A DNA stretch of 64,000 nt, taken from assembly GCA_008973525.1 (NCBI GenBank), contig WACJ01000226.1, positions 124,001 through 188,000 on the forward strand, given 5' to 3'. Positions 47,460 to 59,560 of this stretch are shown piece by piece. The position numbers were made by a program, and so were the translations under genes. The notes beneath the pieces are model-generated. The model had not been told where the DNA came from and searched no databases. It worked only from the letters and a program-made list of their open reading frames with translations. The first letter of the stretch is position 1. Each line of letters begins with the position of its first letter. Origin of the DNA: Stenopsyche tienmushanensis (lineage: Eukaryota > Arthropoda > Insecta > Trichoptera > Stenopsychidae).

Positions 47460-48147
47460 TATATTAATATGTTAATATAGTGTAATATACAATTAAAAAC
47501 GAAAATTCGCAGTGTTTAGTTTAATTGATAATAAAATTTCTCGGTGTATTTATAAACAATTAATACATTAATTGCGGAAATTTCACGCGCAATCGGTAAT
47601 CTTTCATACATTTTCTTAAAATGGTTTTTTATAAAACAACACATTAAATACTTTTTCATGATAGTATTCACTATTATATTTCATCATCGTTATATATTTA
47701 GAAAAAGATTTAAAAGTTCTAATACTGATTTTGCTTTGTCTAACACTTAACATATGTTAAAGGAGCTTAAGGAGACATGCCCTCGATTAAGAGGATTTTG
47801 ACGTCGTAAGTCAGAGACGATACAAAACTATTGTGTCCATTTATACATTTTAAGTCCTATTGCAAAAATCGTCCTGTTGACAAGGCGTACAGTGTTAATT
47901 GAATGGGTAAACCCCAGTGGTAACGAGCTATGCCATGTGACCATTATCCTATTTTCCCCCTATATAAAACTAATTAACACATAATTAGCCTTAACACATA
48001 ATAATAACATTCCTTTGAATGGATATTGAAGAGGCTCATAGTTCGGCAGTGGACTGTTTGTGGCTACATTATGATGATTAAACTTAAAAAGTTTATTGTG
48101 AATTCCGCATTTAATGAATGTTATAATATATATTACGACGGGGCTGA
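47460..48147. other. Spacer between R2 copies, no gene
   Basis: AT-rich DNA. GCGAATTCCGC-type words near 48100 resemble the upstream parts of R3 modules, so a diverged R3 may have been here. Confidence 0.3.
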
Positions 48148-48500
48148 AAAATAGGCGGTTATAATTTTTATTGTTAGGTTTATTGGGTGTTTGAGGCTCA
48201 TGTGTATTGGAAAGGATTTTGTTTTAGCTTTGTCACAATACTGAAAGATTGAATAGAGACACATAAATGAGAAGGAAATCCACGTCGTCAACAAGCACAT
48301 ATGAAGGGGGTTGTGTATGAATTGGGGAAGATACGACCACTTTTACATATAAGGGTGGCCATATTTCCTGCGTGAAATGGGAAAATAAGGAGGAATCATT
48401 TGGTCACCCCGATACTACCACGTACTCCTACATACTTATGCAACCCTAATACATCCAATGGCTTTCCACCCCGAATGGAAAATGGAATGGTCCACCGTAC
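48148..48500 (+). repeat. R2 module, unit 2, second copy
   Basis: A further R2, found twice only in this unit. It shares GTTTGAGGCTCATGTGTATT, GAGAAGGAAATCCACGTCGT and GGTCACCCCGATACTACC. More diverged than the first. Confidence 0.6.
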
Positions 48501-48839
48501 GTATTACCCAGAAGCTAACTCAGAACAGAACATTTGTGATATTGAAAACTTCGGCATATCATTCAAATTTGTATTTTTCTAATAGAATTGTGAGTCGATT
48601 AATAACCGTTACCAGAAAAGCTTCCTTGATACTCTTTTTGGATGGAATTTAAACATAGCCATACAATTTTAATGAGAATTTCAATGATTTTGCTTTTGCT
48701 TCATAATTTAAGACCCAAATATTTGTAATTTAATGCAACTTTTTAGCGGTAAACTAACGTTCGAGTATTATTTCTCATAAATATTTATTTTTATTTAGTC
48801 GTTATGTATTAATATTTCTTTGATAAAAAATATTATTAC

Positions 48840-49108
48840 ATCTCATATTATTTTGCATCAATTATTAAACGTAAAAAGTTTATTGCGAATTCCTCAAATA
48901 TTGCTTCATAGTGTGGGGAGGAACGTTAAAAAGGGGTGTTGAGAGAACGGGTGGAAAATGTCTGACCCCCAGCGTCGGCCTCCTCAGTACACAATGAGCC
49001 TCAGGCCGAGACGGATGTCAACTGAAATATATTTCAAACTTGCCATAAGGACAACATCAAAAGAAGAATTTATAGTTAGAGTTTGGGCTTAAGAGGAATC
49101 CGTAACAG
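48840..49108 (+). promoter_or_regulatory. R3 module of copy B: exon 1 and likely promoter
   Basis: It contains GTGGAAAATGTCTGACCCCC at 48951-48970 and ends with the donor CGTAACAG|GTATTTATA. The motif and donor match units 1, 3 and 4. Confidence 0.5.
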
Positions 49109-49924
49109 GTATTTATAATTGTATTAAAGGAATTCTGTCTGTAAAATAGCTTATTGAATATGCATGGATGCGATATATTTTTGTCCTTATGCTTAAATTT
49201 ACGCTGTTTCATAGATATTTTAATTTTGAGAAGAATGTAAGATTTAATGTTATTGTTCATGGCTTGAAGCAATTTGCAATTTTAAGGATTTATTTTGAGA
49301 CGATTCTATTAAACTGCGTGGCATTATATTTGATTCATATCGCAATATTTATTTTAATATTTTCTATTAATTAACTAGTGATTTGTAGTCAAATATGTTT
49401 ATATTATGTAGCTGATCCACTTCTATAGATTTAATGGTACATTAAAATGATAACAAAAACCTTTGTCGTATGTGATAAATTCAATGCTATATTAACAAGG
49501 GATGAAAATAAAGCTATTTTTGTCTGTGTGAGCTGATGGAAAATCAATATATTCAATCTTTGTATGAAATATGTATTTAAACAGTGTTGTAGGAGATTTG
49601 TTAAAAAACAAACAGCAATATATTTATTAAAATAAATACTTTAATTTATGTAAATTAACCCTCTTTTAAAATTTGTGTTTGCAACTCGCATTATTATATG
49701 TAGACTGGAAAATTAAATGCAATAGAAAGCACCCATGATTAAAACCTACTGCATCAGTTGCATTAAATTTTTTGTTACAATTTTGTTCTCAATATAAACG
49801 CCTTAAATATATTGCTTAATACAAAAAAGGAGTGATATTTATGGTTTCAGGTTCCTGGTAAAGCACCATCAATAATTTTTCAATACACGATGCATTGAAT
49901 TTCATACATATTGCAATATGTTTA

Positions 49925-50030
49925 AAGTTTGTTGATTTTTAAGCAATATCCTGTTTTGAAAGTTTCTTAATTTTATATAGTGAGTCGATATCCATTTGAA
50001 GCTAAACATTTATATTTTTGCATTGGTCAG
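49925..50030 (+). repeat. R4 block, unit 2
   Basis: GTTGATTTTTAAGCAATATCC then GAAAGTTTCTTAATTTTATA and CGATATCCATTTGAAGC. Also at 54440-54540 and 61290-61380, always in the intron between exon 1 and the middle exon. Not seen in unit 1. Confidence 0.55.
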
Positions 50031-50201
50031 CGTCAATGAGAAGGAGACGTGGTAGTTGTTCGTACAGATATTTTAAGAATCAAATAATAATTAATAACAG
50101 AGCCATATTTGAGCGTTTTCTATCTTTATTATAAATAATTGTTTTACAGAATATATAAATGTATATAATAAATAATTAAAAATTGCATTTGTGTATTTCA
50201 G

Positions 50202-50306
50202 TGATTTTGCACAAAGCCTCAACTACATTCGTCTAAATTTGTCTGTTGTTTGATCGCCATTGTGTGGAAGCACTTCTTCTTAGTTCTTCATCTTGTCTCA
50301 ACAAAG
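50202..50306 (+). other. Middle exon of copy B
   Basis: Acceptor GTGTATTTCAG and donor CAACAAAG|GTATTATAA; 105 nt. Splice sites are intact although the coding exon is broken. Confidence 0.55.
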
Positions 50307-50441
50307 GTATTATAACCCTTGTACAAATGATATATAACACTTGAATATGCCATAGAAAATACATGTGTATTTATAACGAGTATGATAGGTTGATTATTTA
50401 CATGAAAGCTGAAAGTATTTGTATTGTATTACAGTTTGACT

Positions 50442-50624
50442 ATGACGATGGACAAATATGAATAGGTATGTGAGGAGAAAAAGCCAATATCGAGATGGAT
50501 CCATAAGACTGATAATCCTAATGAATCCAAGAAACGAAATGCTGTGGATGTGATAATAAGCATAATGAAACAAAGGCGAAGGCTCTTGAATGATGACAAC
50601 GCATCCCCTATAAAAGAAAAATAG
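50442..50624 (+). pseudogene. Copy B of the small-protein family, inactivated by a stop codon
   Basis: The exon layout is the same as copy A, with an ATG 7 nt after the acceptor (ends 50434). The frame reads MTMDKYE and then TAG at 50463-50465, where copies A and D have TAC. After that single change the frame is open to the usual end and clearly homologous (VDVIISIMKQRRR; terminal SPIKEK). Downstream, about 370 bp present after copies A and D are missing, including the polyadenylation region. Two separate lesions in an otherwise well-kept copy suggest recent loss. No internal ATG would rescue more than the last third. Confidence 0.7.
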
Positions 50625-50704
50625 TTTCTCCAAATTTTCTGCACAAATTTACATTGGTGGGTTTTCATTGTCATTAGATCGAAATTTCAATTTCAATTTA
50701 GTCC

Positions 50705-52255
50705 TATTAAAAAGTGAATGCACATTTTATTTATGGAGTATGAAAACTTTTTTCAGGTGGTGTCCATCAATTTCGAGAAAACAAGAGGATATAATTTCAG
50801 ATACAAATTTTACAAGGCAGCTATGATTTTGGAGAAGGGCATACTTTCTTTTATCCTTCGTTTCTTTATACAAAACTTATGTATAAAATAATTTTGAAAG
50901 AAAATACAGGATTATCAAGTATTTAACTCGCTCAATATTGCAAATCAAACAAACGATCTCTTAACATTTTTTAACAATTTATATTTCACTTTATAAAAAA
51001 ATATTTTAATGAAATAAACCTTTTATTACACGATCTCAAACTTTTTTTAACATATTTACTTTTGAACATTTTTCCATTTAATTTTCTACCGGGAATTCAT
51101 ATTATATTCATTAAAAATCATAAATTGTTCACTTATTATATAATAAATATATGTAAAGGCTCTGGAAAAACTGCCTTGTAAATTCTTCGCATAATTCTGA
51201 GTGCTTGTGATTATAAAAAAATATTATAAATTGCATTTAATTACTTATAGTATAATAGCATTCAGTGATTATGTGCATTTGTTAACATATTGGGACATAT
51301 TACACGATCATTAATACGCAATATTTTCAGCTTCGGCTTCATAAAAATGTCTACGTCAGGCTGAAACATTTTGATTAACAATCTCTTTGAATAGATATTC
51401 ACAAGTTAGTTTATATTAATAACTCTGTATACTTCTCATTGTTAAACCTATAATTACGATTAGGTAGGTTAATTCCATTCATTTTTACAATATTATTATA
51501 AACATAAGTATATTCACGTCTTCTCAAATCTTTCCAAACCATTTAGTTTATAATCTTAGAAATAGGCTTTGAACACTATTTACAACACTAGAACAAAACT
51601 GAAAAAGCAAAACAGTTTCAGGGAAGCATTGACCCTAAGGTTTTTGACAAACTCATCGTTTATTCATATAGCACACATAAAGTTTTAAAAAATAAGATAG
51701 ATTGCTAAGACAAAAATTTCTTTAAATAGCCACATTTGGCATGTGTTACTTCAATACATTATTTGTATGAATTAAATTAAAAAATCCTTCATCAAATGAA
51801 ACTAAGATAAATCTCTCCTGTTATCCTATGGCATAGTATATTGGTAAAAGTATCTCATTCCTCAATAATTCAATCATTCCATTTTCCCGTCAGTGTTTAT
51901 TAAAAGTACTGTACACGTTTCCGAAGAACGTTCAATTTTATTCGATGAGAATAACTTCTGTTTGAGTTTAAAAAAATCAAATTTGGATTCGTCCATCTAT
52001 TTTTGTGCCCCAAATGGACCACTATGTTTGTTTAATTGGTATAATATGGGATTACTTAGCGCTATATCAGCTCATTTCAAGACGAATTTATTTTGAAAGA
52101 TAATAAAATCTGCTGAACGTTTCCAAAATTATTTTTGGTAGTGCGTTCTATATTGAAAAAAAAATCAAATCGACTATAGTATTAATTAAACAAGTTCTAT
52201 TTCGGGATACCATTTATCTTCACTGATGGTTAATTTAAAAATATTTTTAAAAAAA
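50705..52255 (+). repeat. R5 module, unit 2
   Basis: Begins right after the deletion scar. The E block is at 50747-50760 (TTTTTTCAG then GTGGTGTCC). It aligns along its length with 44890-46440, with scattered changes and small indels. Confidence 0.75.
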
Positions 52256-52270
52256 TGTATACACGTCAAT

Positions 52271-52800
52271 GCAGAGCTCATGGTCGTTATTTCTGTTGTT
52301 AAGTTCTCCAACAAATCTCGCACAGGCGTATTGCTAACGAATCTGAAAATGCTTTGTCACAAACGGATAATATATCATTGGGATATCAGAAACGAGAGGA
52401 ACATCCACAGCAGCATGTATTAACACATGCACAATGCAGATCGTGTGCATTCTCGCAAGCACCACTACGTGCACATTGCCCTAGGTTGTGGGGATTCCAT
52501 TGCATGGGGTGAGACTGGGAGGCTGGGAGGAATTGAATGACCCACTTTGAGCGACGATCCTTTTCTGCTACCCTTATGCCTTCAGCCAAATCCGCCGTCT
52601 GGCTATTCTCACACCCTTTGCTAGGAAGCAATGCAGCCGACGAAATATTGGTCTTCACAATTTTTAATATTTTAAAAATATTTGCTTATTGACATAGACG
52701 TTATAATTGAAATTTCTCAATAATCGATATTATTTATAAAATATAGGGTTGCTTTTCGTATGGAATTTTTTCATTGCCTGCTCAAATATTTTCTACAATG
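52271..52800 (+). repeat. R1 module, unit 3
   Basis: Matches units 1 and 2 closely. Confidence 0.75.
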
Positions 52801-52904
52801 ATGCACAATAAAGGATATTTATGATTTTATCATGTATGATATTAAAATTGCAATAATTTACATTATATTACTGTCATAAACAATAGAAAATATTATGATG
52901 GCAA

Positions 52905-53290
52905 TGAAGAGTAGATGGTCATAACTTTTGTTGTTAAGTTCATTAGATGCTCGAGGCTCATGCGTATTTGCTAGGAATTTGGTTTTGCTTTGTCATGATG
53001 CTGAAAATTGGATTAGAGACACAGAAATGAGAAGGACATCCACGGTGACAACGTACACATGTTAAGGGTTGTGTATGAATTATAGAAAATACGACCACTT
53101 TTAAATATCGGGGTGACTATATTTCCTGCGTGGAATGGGAACATACCGAGGAATCGTTTGGTCGCCACAACACTACCGACCTCATATATGCAATCCTAAT
53201 ACCCCCGATGGTTATCTGCCCCGAAAAAGTGGAATGGTCCACCGTACACTATGAGACTCTTAGTATAATCACTGGAAATTTATATCAAAA
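52905..53290 (+). repeat. R2 module, unit 3
   Basis: Same word order as the other R2 copies, ending near CCGAAAAAGTGGAATGGTCC. Confidence 0.7.
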
Positions 53291-53559
53291 CGTTAATATA
53301 ATATCACTGGATTTTTTTTAACAGATAAAAATGAGAAAGTTTAAATCTATTATTTCATTCTGAGTAAAAAGTCAGGCTTTAAGTGGTTAAGGACAAATTT
53401 AAAATAAAGTTTCCGATAAACTAATCCGATAATTATATAAATCCGAATAGGATCAAATTTAACTATTCGATATTCGAATGCAAGTTTTTGCTCGTCAACT
53501 CGAGTGTTATTTGTCATAAATATTTATTTTTATTTCATCGGTAAAAGTTATTATTACAT

Positions 53560-53820
53560 CTCATGTTATTTTGCATCAATTATTAAACGTAAAAAGTTTA
53601 TTGCGAATTCCGTATATATTGCTTCAATGTCGAGGGAGGAACGTTAAAAGGGGTGTTGAGAGAACGGGTGGAAATCGTCTGACCCCCAACGTCGGCCTCC
53701 CTAGTACATACTGAGCCTCTGGCCGAGATGGATGTCAACTCAAACATATTTCATTCTTGCCATATGGACAGTTGTAAAGAAGAATTTATAGAGTTTGGGC
53801 TTTAGAGGAATCAGTAACAG
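53560..53820 (+). promoter_or_regulatory. R3 module of copy C: exon 1 and likely promoter
   Basis: GTGGAAATCGTCTGACCCCC at 53668-53687, then CCCTAGTACATACTGAGCC, ending in donor CAGTAACAG|GTATTTATA. It is closer to unit 2 than to units 1 and 4. Confidence 0.5.
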
Positions 53821-54439
53821 GTATTTATAATTGTATTAAAGAAATTAAATGCTAAAATATACGCTGTTTCATAGATATTTTCATTTTGAGAAGAATGTAA
53901 TGTTCATGGCTTGAAGCAATTTGCCATTTTAAGGATTTATTTTGAGACGATTCTATTAAACTGCGTGGCATTATATTTGATTCATATTGCAATATTTATT
54001 TTAATATTTTCTATTAATTAACTAATGATTTGTAGTCAAATATGTTAATATTATGTAGCTGATTCATTTCTATAGATTTAATGGGTCATTAAAATGATAA
54101 CAAAAACCTTTGTCGTATGTGATAAATTCAGCGTCAACATGAAGCATGAAGGAAATTAATACATTTATCATTTGTATCAAATATGTATGAACATGATTTC
54201 CTGAAGTATTATAGCTATACATGTAAGTTAAGCTTTCTTCATAAAATTTGTGTTGGCATCTATAAGCAGATTGGAACATTAAATGTAGCAGAAAACACCC
54301 AAGTTACAAACCTATTGCATTGGTTGCATCCAATGCTACTGCAATCCATTTTCATTCTATAGATGCTTGCACAAAATATAATGGCAAAAACAGAAAATTA
54401 TTGATCAAAATTGCCATAATTTGCACATTTTTTAATAAA

Positions 54440-54540
54440 ATTTTGTTGATTTTTAAGCAATATCCTATTGAGAGAGTTTCTTCATTTTATAAAGTTCGTC
54501 GGCATCTAATTGAAGGCTTTCATTTAATGTTTTCAGATTA
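54440..54540 (+). repeat. R4 block, unit 3
   Basis: GTTGATTTTTAAGCAATATCC and GAGTTTCTTCATTTTATAAA, followed by TCGGCATCTAATTGAAGGC. Homologous to 49925-50030. Confidence 0.5.
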
Positions 54541-54798
54541 ACAGTGCTTGTTTTCAGAGACAAAATATTTCATATTTTATCAATACATGGATGTTTTTAT
54601 AATTTGAGTGAAACCTGCGTTTTCTATTCCTGTGTTGGTTAAGAAAGGGTGGGTATGATTATGCATACAAAAATTATTGTTTTATGAAAGCAATTAAAAT
54701 ATCATGCAAATAATATACGAATTATGTTGTATATTCTATTAATTGACTTACAGAATGTATTCGTTTCAATGATTAAAAAAATAATTTGTGTATTTCAG

Positions 54799-54906
54799 AG
54801 ATTTTGCACAAAGCCTCAACTACATTCGTCTAAATTTGTCTGCTGTCTGATCGCCATTGCGTGGAAGCATTTCTTCATCTTAAATCTTCTTCTTGTCTCA
54901 ACAAAG
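54799..54906 (+). other. Middle exon of copy C
   Basis: Acceptor GTGTATTTCAG and donor CAACAAAG|GTATTATAA; 108 nt. This exon is much more conserved (GATTTTGCACAAAGCCTCAA, shared with copy B) than the coding exon that follows. Confidence 0.6.
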
Positions 54907-55030
54907 GTATTATAACATTCAACATCACATATTTCAACTAAGTATAATACTTTAATATGATATAGTAGCATTTTTAGATTTATTATTTATAAGAAAGCTT
55001 TAAATAATTTTCTTATTTTACAGTTTGAAT

Positions 55031-55207
55031 ATGACTGTCAAGTTTGACGTATTTGTCTATGAGGAAAAAAAGATAAAATCAAATAAGGACAACGTAAATA
55101 ATAATCCAGATGGTTCTAAAGGGCCAAAATATTTTGATTTAATAATAATCATATTGAAACAAAGAGGATACTTGGATGATAGCATTTTTTCCATTAAAGA
55201 CAAATAA
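55031..55207 (+). CDS. Divergent small protein of the tandem family, copy C, 58 residues
   Basis: Function unknown. The acceptor TTATTTTACAG ends at 55023 and the ATG again lies 7 nt in. The protein lines up without gaps with copies A and D over 46 residues. Kept residues include EEKK 11-14, Ser29-Lys30, Asp36, Ile38-Ile39 and Lys43-Gln44-Arg45; most others differ, including the N-terminus (MTVKFDVFVY) and the tail (SIFSIKDK). Its hydrophobic core (DLIIIILK) is closer to that of the 84-residue founder (DLLFILFK). The frame has stayed open despite this divergence while flanking splice sites and the middle exon stayed nearly unchanged. That argues for an expressed, fast-evolving protein. AATAAA overlaps the stop codon at 55203. 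Confidence 0.55.
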   Translation: MTVKFDVFVYEEKKIKSNKDNVNNNPDGSKGPKYFDLIIIILKQRGYLDDSIFSIKDK

Positions 55208-55208
55208 A
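55203..55208 (+). terminator. Polyadenylation signal overlapping the stop of copy C
   Basis: AATAAA spans the TAA stop at 55205-55207. Use of so early a signal is uncertain, and others may lie downstream. Confidence 0.3.
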
Positions 55209-55214
55209 TAATCC

Positions 55215-56130
55215 AAATATTCTACACAATTAACCCTTCTGTCAATGTTTCTATTACCTTCCAGCGATGAAAGTGATCAGGCTGGACTCTCATACATTTT
55301 GTATGAAAATGGGTGTAAAACATTTAAAATACGCAATTTTTTCGTTTTTCCGAACTATTTTTTAAATTCATAACGATACAAAACTCATCATTTACATATA
55401 CAAATCAGGGAGATTTAGTAAGATCTATACATATATTATATTTAAAAAAATCAATGCAAAAACAAAACGGTCTGGATAGATCATCTTATTGATAGAAGCG
55501 TTAAACATTATCATGTCTTAATTTTAATTGGATTTATATTTGAGTATGTATTGTTTGAGTTAATCTGAACTATTTGTTTTTAAAATGTGTACAATGAAGG
55601 CTATTTATCAATAAATTTGTATCGTGTTTCAATTCAGTATGTTTACTGGGGAATAAATATCAAACATATTTAAAAATGTACTAAAGCTAATTGGTTTATA
55701 GATTTTTTCCTTTGGATTATATCAAGCCTTAGAATTATGATGTTGTTTATAAATCCATAACAATTTTAACATTCAAATACAAAAAATATTAATAGATCTG
55801 AACCTTTGTAGTTATGAATTAAATCGATTACTTGGATAAGCAAACAATGCCCATTTTATTTGGAAAATTCTTGATATTTGTATTCGATATTACTTCATTG
55901 AATAAAAATAGTATTTCTTTATGTAATGATATTAATTTATTTACACCCTAATGCATTATTTAAAGCAATGTTTAGCGTTTAACATGTTGTATTTTTACGT
56001 TATATCATTGAATTGTTTAATGTATCAATTGGTTAATGATTTCATAACTTTCATAACGGATAAAACTGTCTCCATCATATTAATTTTAAGATAAATGAAC
56101 TAAAAACAATAGTGGAAAATCTTCAAATCA
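55215..56130. other. No gene seen
   Basis: AT-rich spacer after copy C with no similarity to R5 noticed. Confidence 0.4.
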
Positions 56131-56133
56131 CTA

Positions 56134-56400
56134 CACAGTAGATGAGCATTATTTGTGCTGTTAAGTCGAGTATGTCTTCTTGCTCATGTTTTGCACATGC
56201 GTATTGCCGACAACCCTAAAAACGCTTTGTCATGATGCTGAAAATGTGATTAGGATAGCAGAAACGAGAAGAACATACTAACTGCATGTAGCAGCAACAC
56301 CAACACAGTCACAATCGTTTATGTGCACAATTGCAAACACCACTACATACAAATTCATCCAGTTCGGGATGACTTTGCACCATAGATTGCTGTTGATCAT
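56134..56400 (+). repeat. R1 module, old copy in unit 3
   Basis: CAGTAGATGAGCATTATTTG, GTTAAGTCGAGTATG, GCGTATTGCCGAC, CGCTTTGTCATGATGCTGAA, then CGGGATGACTTTGCACC. It resembles the old copy at 39461 more than the young R1 modules. Confidence 0.6.
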
Positions 56401-56439
56401 TAAATATATTACCCTGGAACCATTGACAATATTTCCTTG

Positions 56440-56545
56440 ACATGATGTATTTACTACACGATAATTATGGGTATATCGATATAAAATATAATAGATCTTT
56501 TCAGAATTTCATACGGTGTATCAAATACATATCATGGTAGCGTGT
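56440..56545 (+). mobile_element. hAT-derived fragment
   Basis: Resembles 7832-7935 and, inverted, 27520-27600 inside the 1000-bp hAT element (ATGATGTATTTACTACACG, AAATATAATAGAT). Confidence 0.45.
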
Positions 56546-56607
56546 TTTTTATTTTTTATTTATTGGGTGTTTTCAGCATTTGCAAATATTTTTGCAAAAT
56601 CACACCA

Positions 56608-56760
56608 TAGATGATCATTAAATGTGTGATTTAGGGTCGACAAATTGGTTTACAATTCTTACGCATGCGCAATAGAAGCGTTTTGTGACGATGTCAGGCT
56701 GATGCAGTTTTATAGACAACATGCAGGAAAACTGCATTATTGGAAGTGCATCGTTTATCC
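56608..56760 (+). repeat. R-prime module, copy 3
   Basis: GATGATCATTAAATGTGTGA and TGATGCAGTTTTATAGACAA resemble 39957 onward (TGGTGCAGTTTTAGGCGCA). Confidence 0.35.
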
Positions 56761-56764
56761 AACT

Positions 56765-57270
56765 TTATCAGCGTGAAATATATTGAAATTTCTTTACGTT
56801 TGATTCTTTTCGATTGACAATATGTTAATATATGTTCTAATTCTATTTACTCGTGGTTGTTAACGACTGTGGATTGATTATTGGTATCTGAAAAAGTTCA
56901 AAATTGGCAATTGTGGTCTCATTTCCAGTGGTAATGTAGAAAACATATTTTAATATGTAAAATAAATATATGAAATTCCATCATTCGAATGTTTTCCACG
57001 CAAATGAAAGCTCTCATTTCCTCCCTTAAAACGTGTTGATGTACATTGTCAATTCAGATTCAATATAAATGAAAATACTAATAAAATGTCTTTGTTTTAT
57101 TTCAGATTTTTAAAAACTCAATATCTGTTCTATTATATGCCATAAAGAGTTTTTAGAGAGAGGACCTGCATGCCCTACAATGACAATATATAAAAACTTA
57201 TTCTTCATTTCTGATTTCTTAAATGGATTCTAACAAGATGCATCTCTACAAATGGTTCTCAAACAAAATG
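56765..57270. other. No gene seen
   Basis: AT-rich spacer before the pogo-like insertion. Confidence 0.35.
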
Positions 57271-57274
57271 CATT

Positions 57275-58183
57275 TGAGTAGAACATCGATTATCCGGACC
57301 TAATTGGGGATGAAAGTAGTCCGAAAATAATCGTAATTGACAGGGAAAGTATGGATAATTTTTATTAGTCTAGATTTACATATACATACACAAATAATTA
57401 ATTATATTTATCAACAAAAAAGTGTCGATTTTAGCTTAATTCTAGCCCTTTTTTTAGAAACTGCCCAATCGAGAATAATCTTAAAAGATATATAAGTTAT
57501 TCTGAATTACATTATTTTTAGATCTCAAGCCATTTCATGGCGACATCTAAACACTGAAAAGATTCAGAATGTGTAGGGCCAATATCTCTCCCTCCCAAAT
57601 ATCTTATTCGTCTTCTCGATCTTGTTCTTTTGATGCAGATATTTTTCATCACAATTTAACTACTCAGCTACAACTTCTTCGTCGCATTCAGCACATATAG
57701 AAATGTTTGCTATTGTCAGCTAGCAATAATCGTCCTGATTCATCGGTTGTATCATCTCTATCAATAGTTTCAATGTGTTTGATGAAGATATGTCAGAAGA
57801 AAGCTTTTCCTCATGAATTTCATGTTTAAAGATACCATGTCGACTTTTGAATTTTTCCAATCAGCCCCAATTTGCTTTTAAGGTGGGATCTTCATTTAAT
57901 TTTAAATTGAAAAATATTGCTCATTCACAAAATAACAGATCAGATATTGGCTCTCCAGTTGATCATCTTTGTATGAACCACATAAAATACACTCTTCAAG
58001 TTTTGTATTCCTGATTTTTTCATAACTTCTTCAGACATTAAAAACCATTAGTAAACATCGTAATATGCAATCCATCATGTACGTGAGCAAAATTGGACAT
58101 AATTCTGCAAGTAAATTATATTTTTGATTTTATTTATTGAACAATCCAGATAATAGCATATCTGGATAATCGAGGTTCATCTG
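57275..58183 (-). mobile_element. Tigger/pogo-like transposon relic
   Basis: The inverted ends contain AACATCGATTATCCGGA on the left and AACCTCGATTATCCAGA on the right (reverse complement), in the pogo/Tigger style. The minus strand decodes in broken frames to LEKFKSRHGIFKHEIHEEKL, typical of the CENP-B-type helix-turn-helix region. Further on it gives QCLDVAMKWLE, like the C-terminal tail of such transposases. The DDE core is deleted. It separates the old R-prime module from its E block. Confidence 0.75.
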
Positions 58184-58250
58184 TACTTATAAATAGATAA
58201 GAGATACATTTTCAAAAAACGCTTTATATTTTTATTCGTGTACTCTGAAA

Positions 58251-58460
58251 ACTTTTTCCAGGTGGTGATTATTCTATTGGAAGAAGAAGCATCTTATCCT
58301 TCATTCTTTGTTTCTTCTATAAAAAAATAAGATAATTTTGATCAAAGGCCCAAGAATCACATCTTTGAATTTCCAAACATTATACTTGCTCAATATTGTA
58401 AATCATACAAAATGATCTACTAGGAGTAGTAATGTACATTTCACTTAATAAATATCTTTA
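58251..58460 (+). other. E block, diverged copy of unit 3
   Basis: CTTTTTCCAG then GTGGTG, followed by ATTATTCTATTGGAAGAAGA and AAATAAGATAATTTTGATC. It aligns to the first 200 bp or so of R5 with deletions. The rest of R5 is not recognisable here. Confidence 0.4.
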
Positions 58461-58639
58461 ACATTATTTGCAATAATTCTTGTGGATTATTTTATTACTC
58501 TCATGTTAGCTACAGCATTTTCTTAAAGTTCAAAATCAGTAGTAATCTAATTTTTATGTTTTCATGCGAAAAGTTTTGAACAGTTTCTTTTGGGAATAAT
58601 AAAATTAGGCCATCTCTGTCCTTTCCCGTCCAGTTTTCT

Positions 58640-58995
58640 AATAGTATAAAGCTCCCCTTGATGAAAATCTTTATGCTTTTAGCAATTTATGTCATAAAAA
58701 AGCTTTTATTTCGAACTTTAGTAATGGACAGACGAACCACAATATTTAATACGGCTCATAATAATTTAATTAAACAATCACACAATCACTTGTGCGAAAA
58801 GTTTTGCATTTTTTTTAATACGCTACATGTCATTAGACATTGATATTTTCCTGTTCTTCGAGGTCTAAAGCTCTTGGTGTATACAAATAGTATATAAAAC
58901 TCCTTGCTGGAAATCTTTATATTTTTAGCAATCTATGTAATTCAAAAATATTTTGAACACTAATAATAGACAGACGAATCACGATGCTTAATTTG
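58640..58995 (+). repeat. Local direct duplication
   Basis: 58640-58770 and 58890-58995 share GTATAAARCTCC, GAAATCTTTAT, TTTTAGCAATYTATGT and GACAGACGAAYCACRAT. The class is unknown and no gene lies here. Confidence 0.5.
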
Positions 58996-59165
58996 GATGA
59001 GTTTGCTATTTTAAGTAATAAAACGAAGTAAAAATAAATAGTAGAAGGGACCTGCCATTGAAAATAAGAAATAAATATTTTTTTGCAATGGTTGATTGTA
59101 ATGTTTTTACATATTTGAAGAAAAAATAACGACTATTTAAATATTATATAAACACGTTCCTATAG

Positions 59166-59560
59166 TGTTCATGGTCGTTATTTCTGTTGTTAAGTTCTCC
59201 AACAAATCTCGCACAGGCGTATTGCTAACGAATCTGAAGATGCTTTGTCATAATACGGGAAAAATCATTAGGATATCAGAAACGAGAGGAACATCCACAG
59301 CAGCATGTATTAACACATGCACAATGCAGATCGTGTGCATTCTCGCAAGCACCACTACGTGCACATTGCCCTAGGTTATGGGGATTCCATTGCATGGGGT
59401 GAGACTGGGAGGCTGGGAGGAATTAAGTGACCCACTTTGAGCGACTGTCCATTTCTGCTATCCTTATGCCTTCAGCCAAATCCGCCGTCTGCCTATTCTC
59501 ATCGTTTATACAAGGAAGCGATGCAATACAGCCGACCAAAAATTGGCCTACATCATTTTA
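59166..59560 (+). repeat. R1 module, unit 4
   Basis: Closely matches units 1-3 up to the ATTCTCA word near 59500, then diverges. Frameshifts here break the minus-strand frame seen in the other units. Confidence 0.75.

Noticed and set aside
42056..52658. Minus-strand frames of about 90 codons recurring at 42056, 46576 and 52386
   Set aside because: They lie inside the duplicated R1 modules. Only one has an ATG (the others start GTG), replacements are unconstrained, and unit 4 has frameshifts. Their openness follows from recent duplication.
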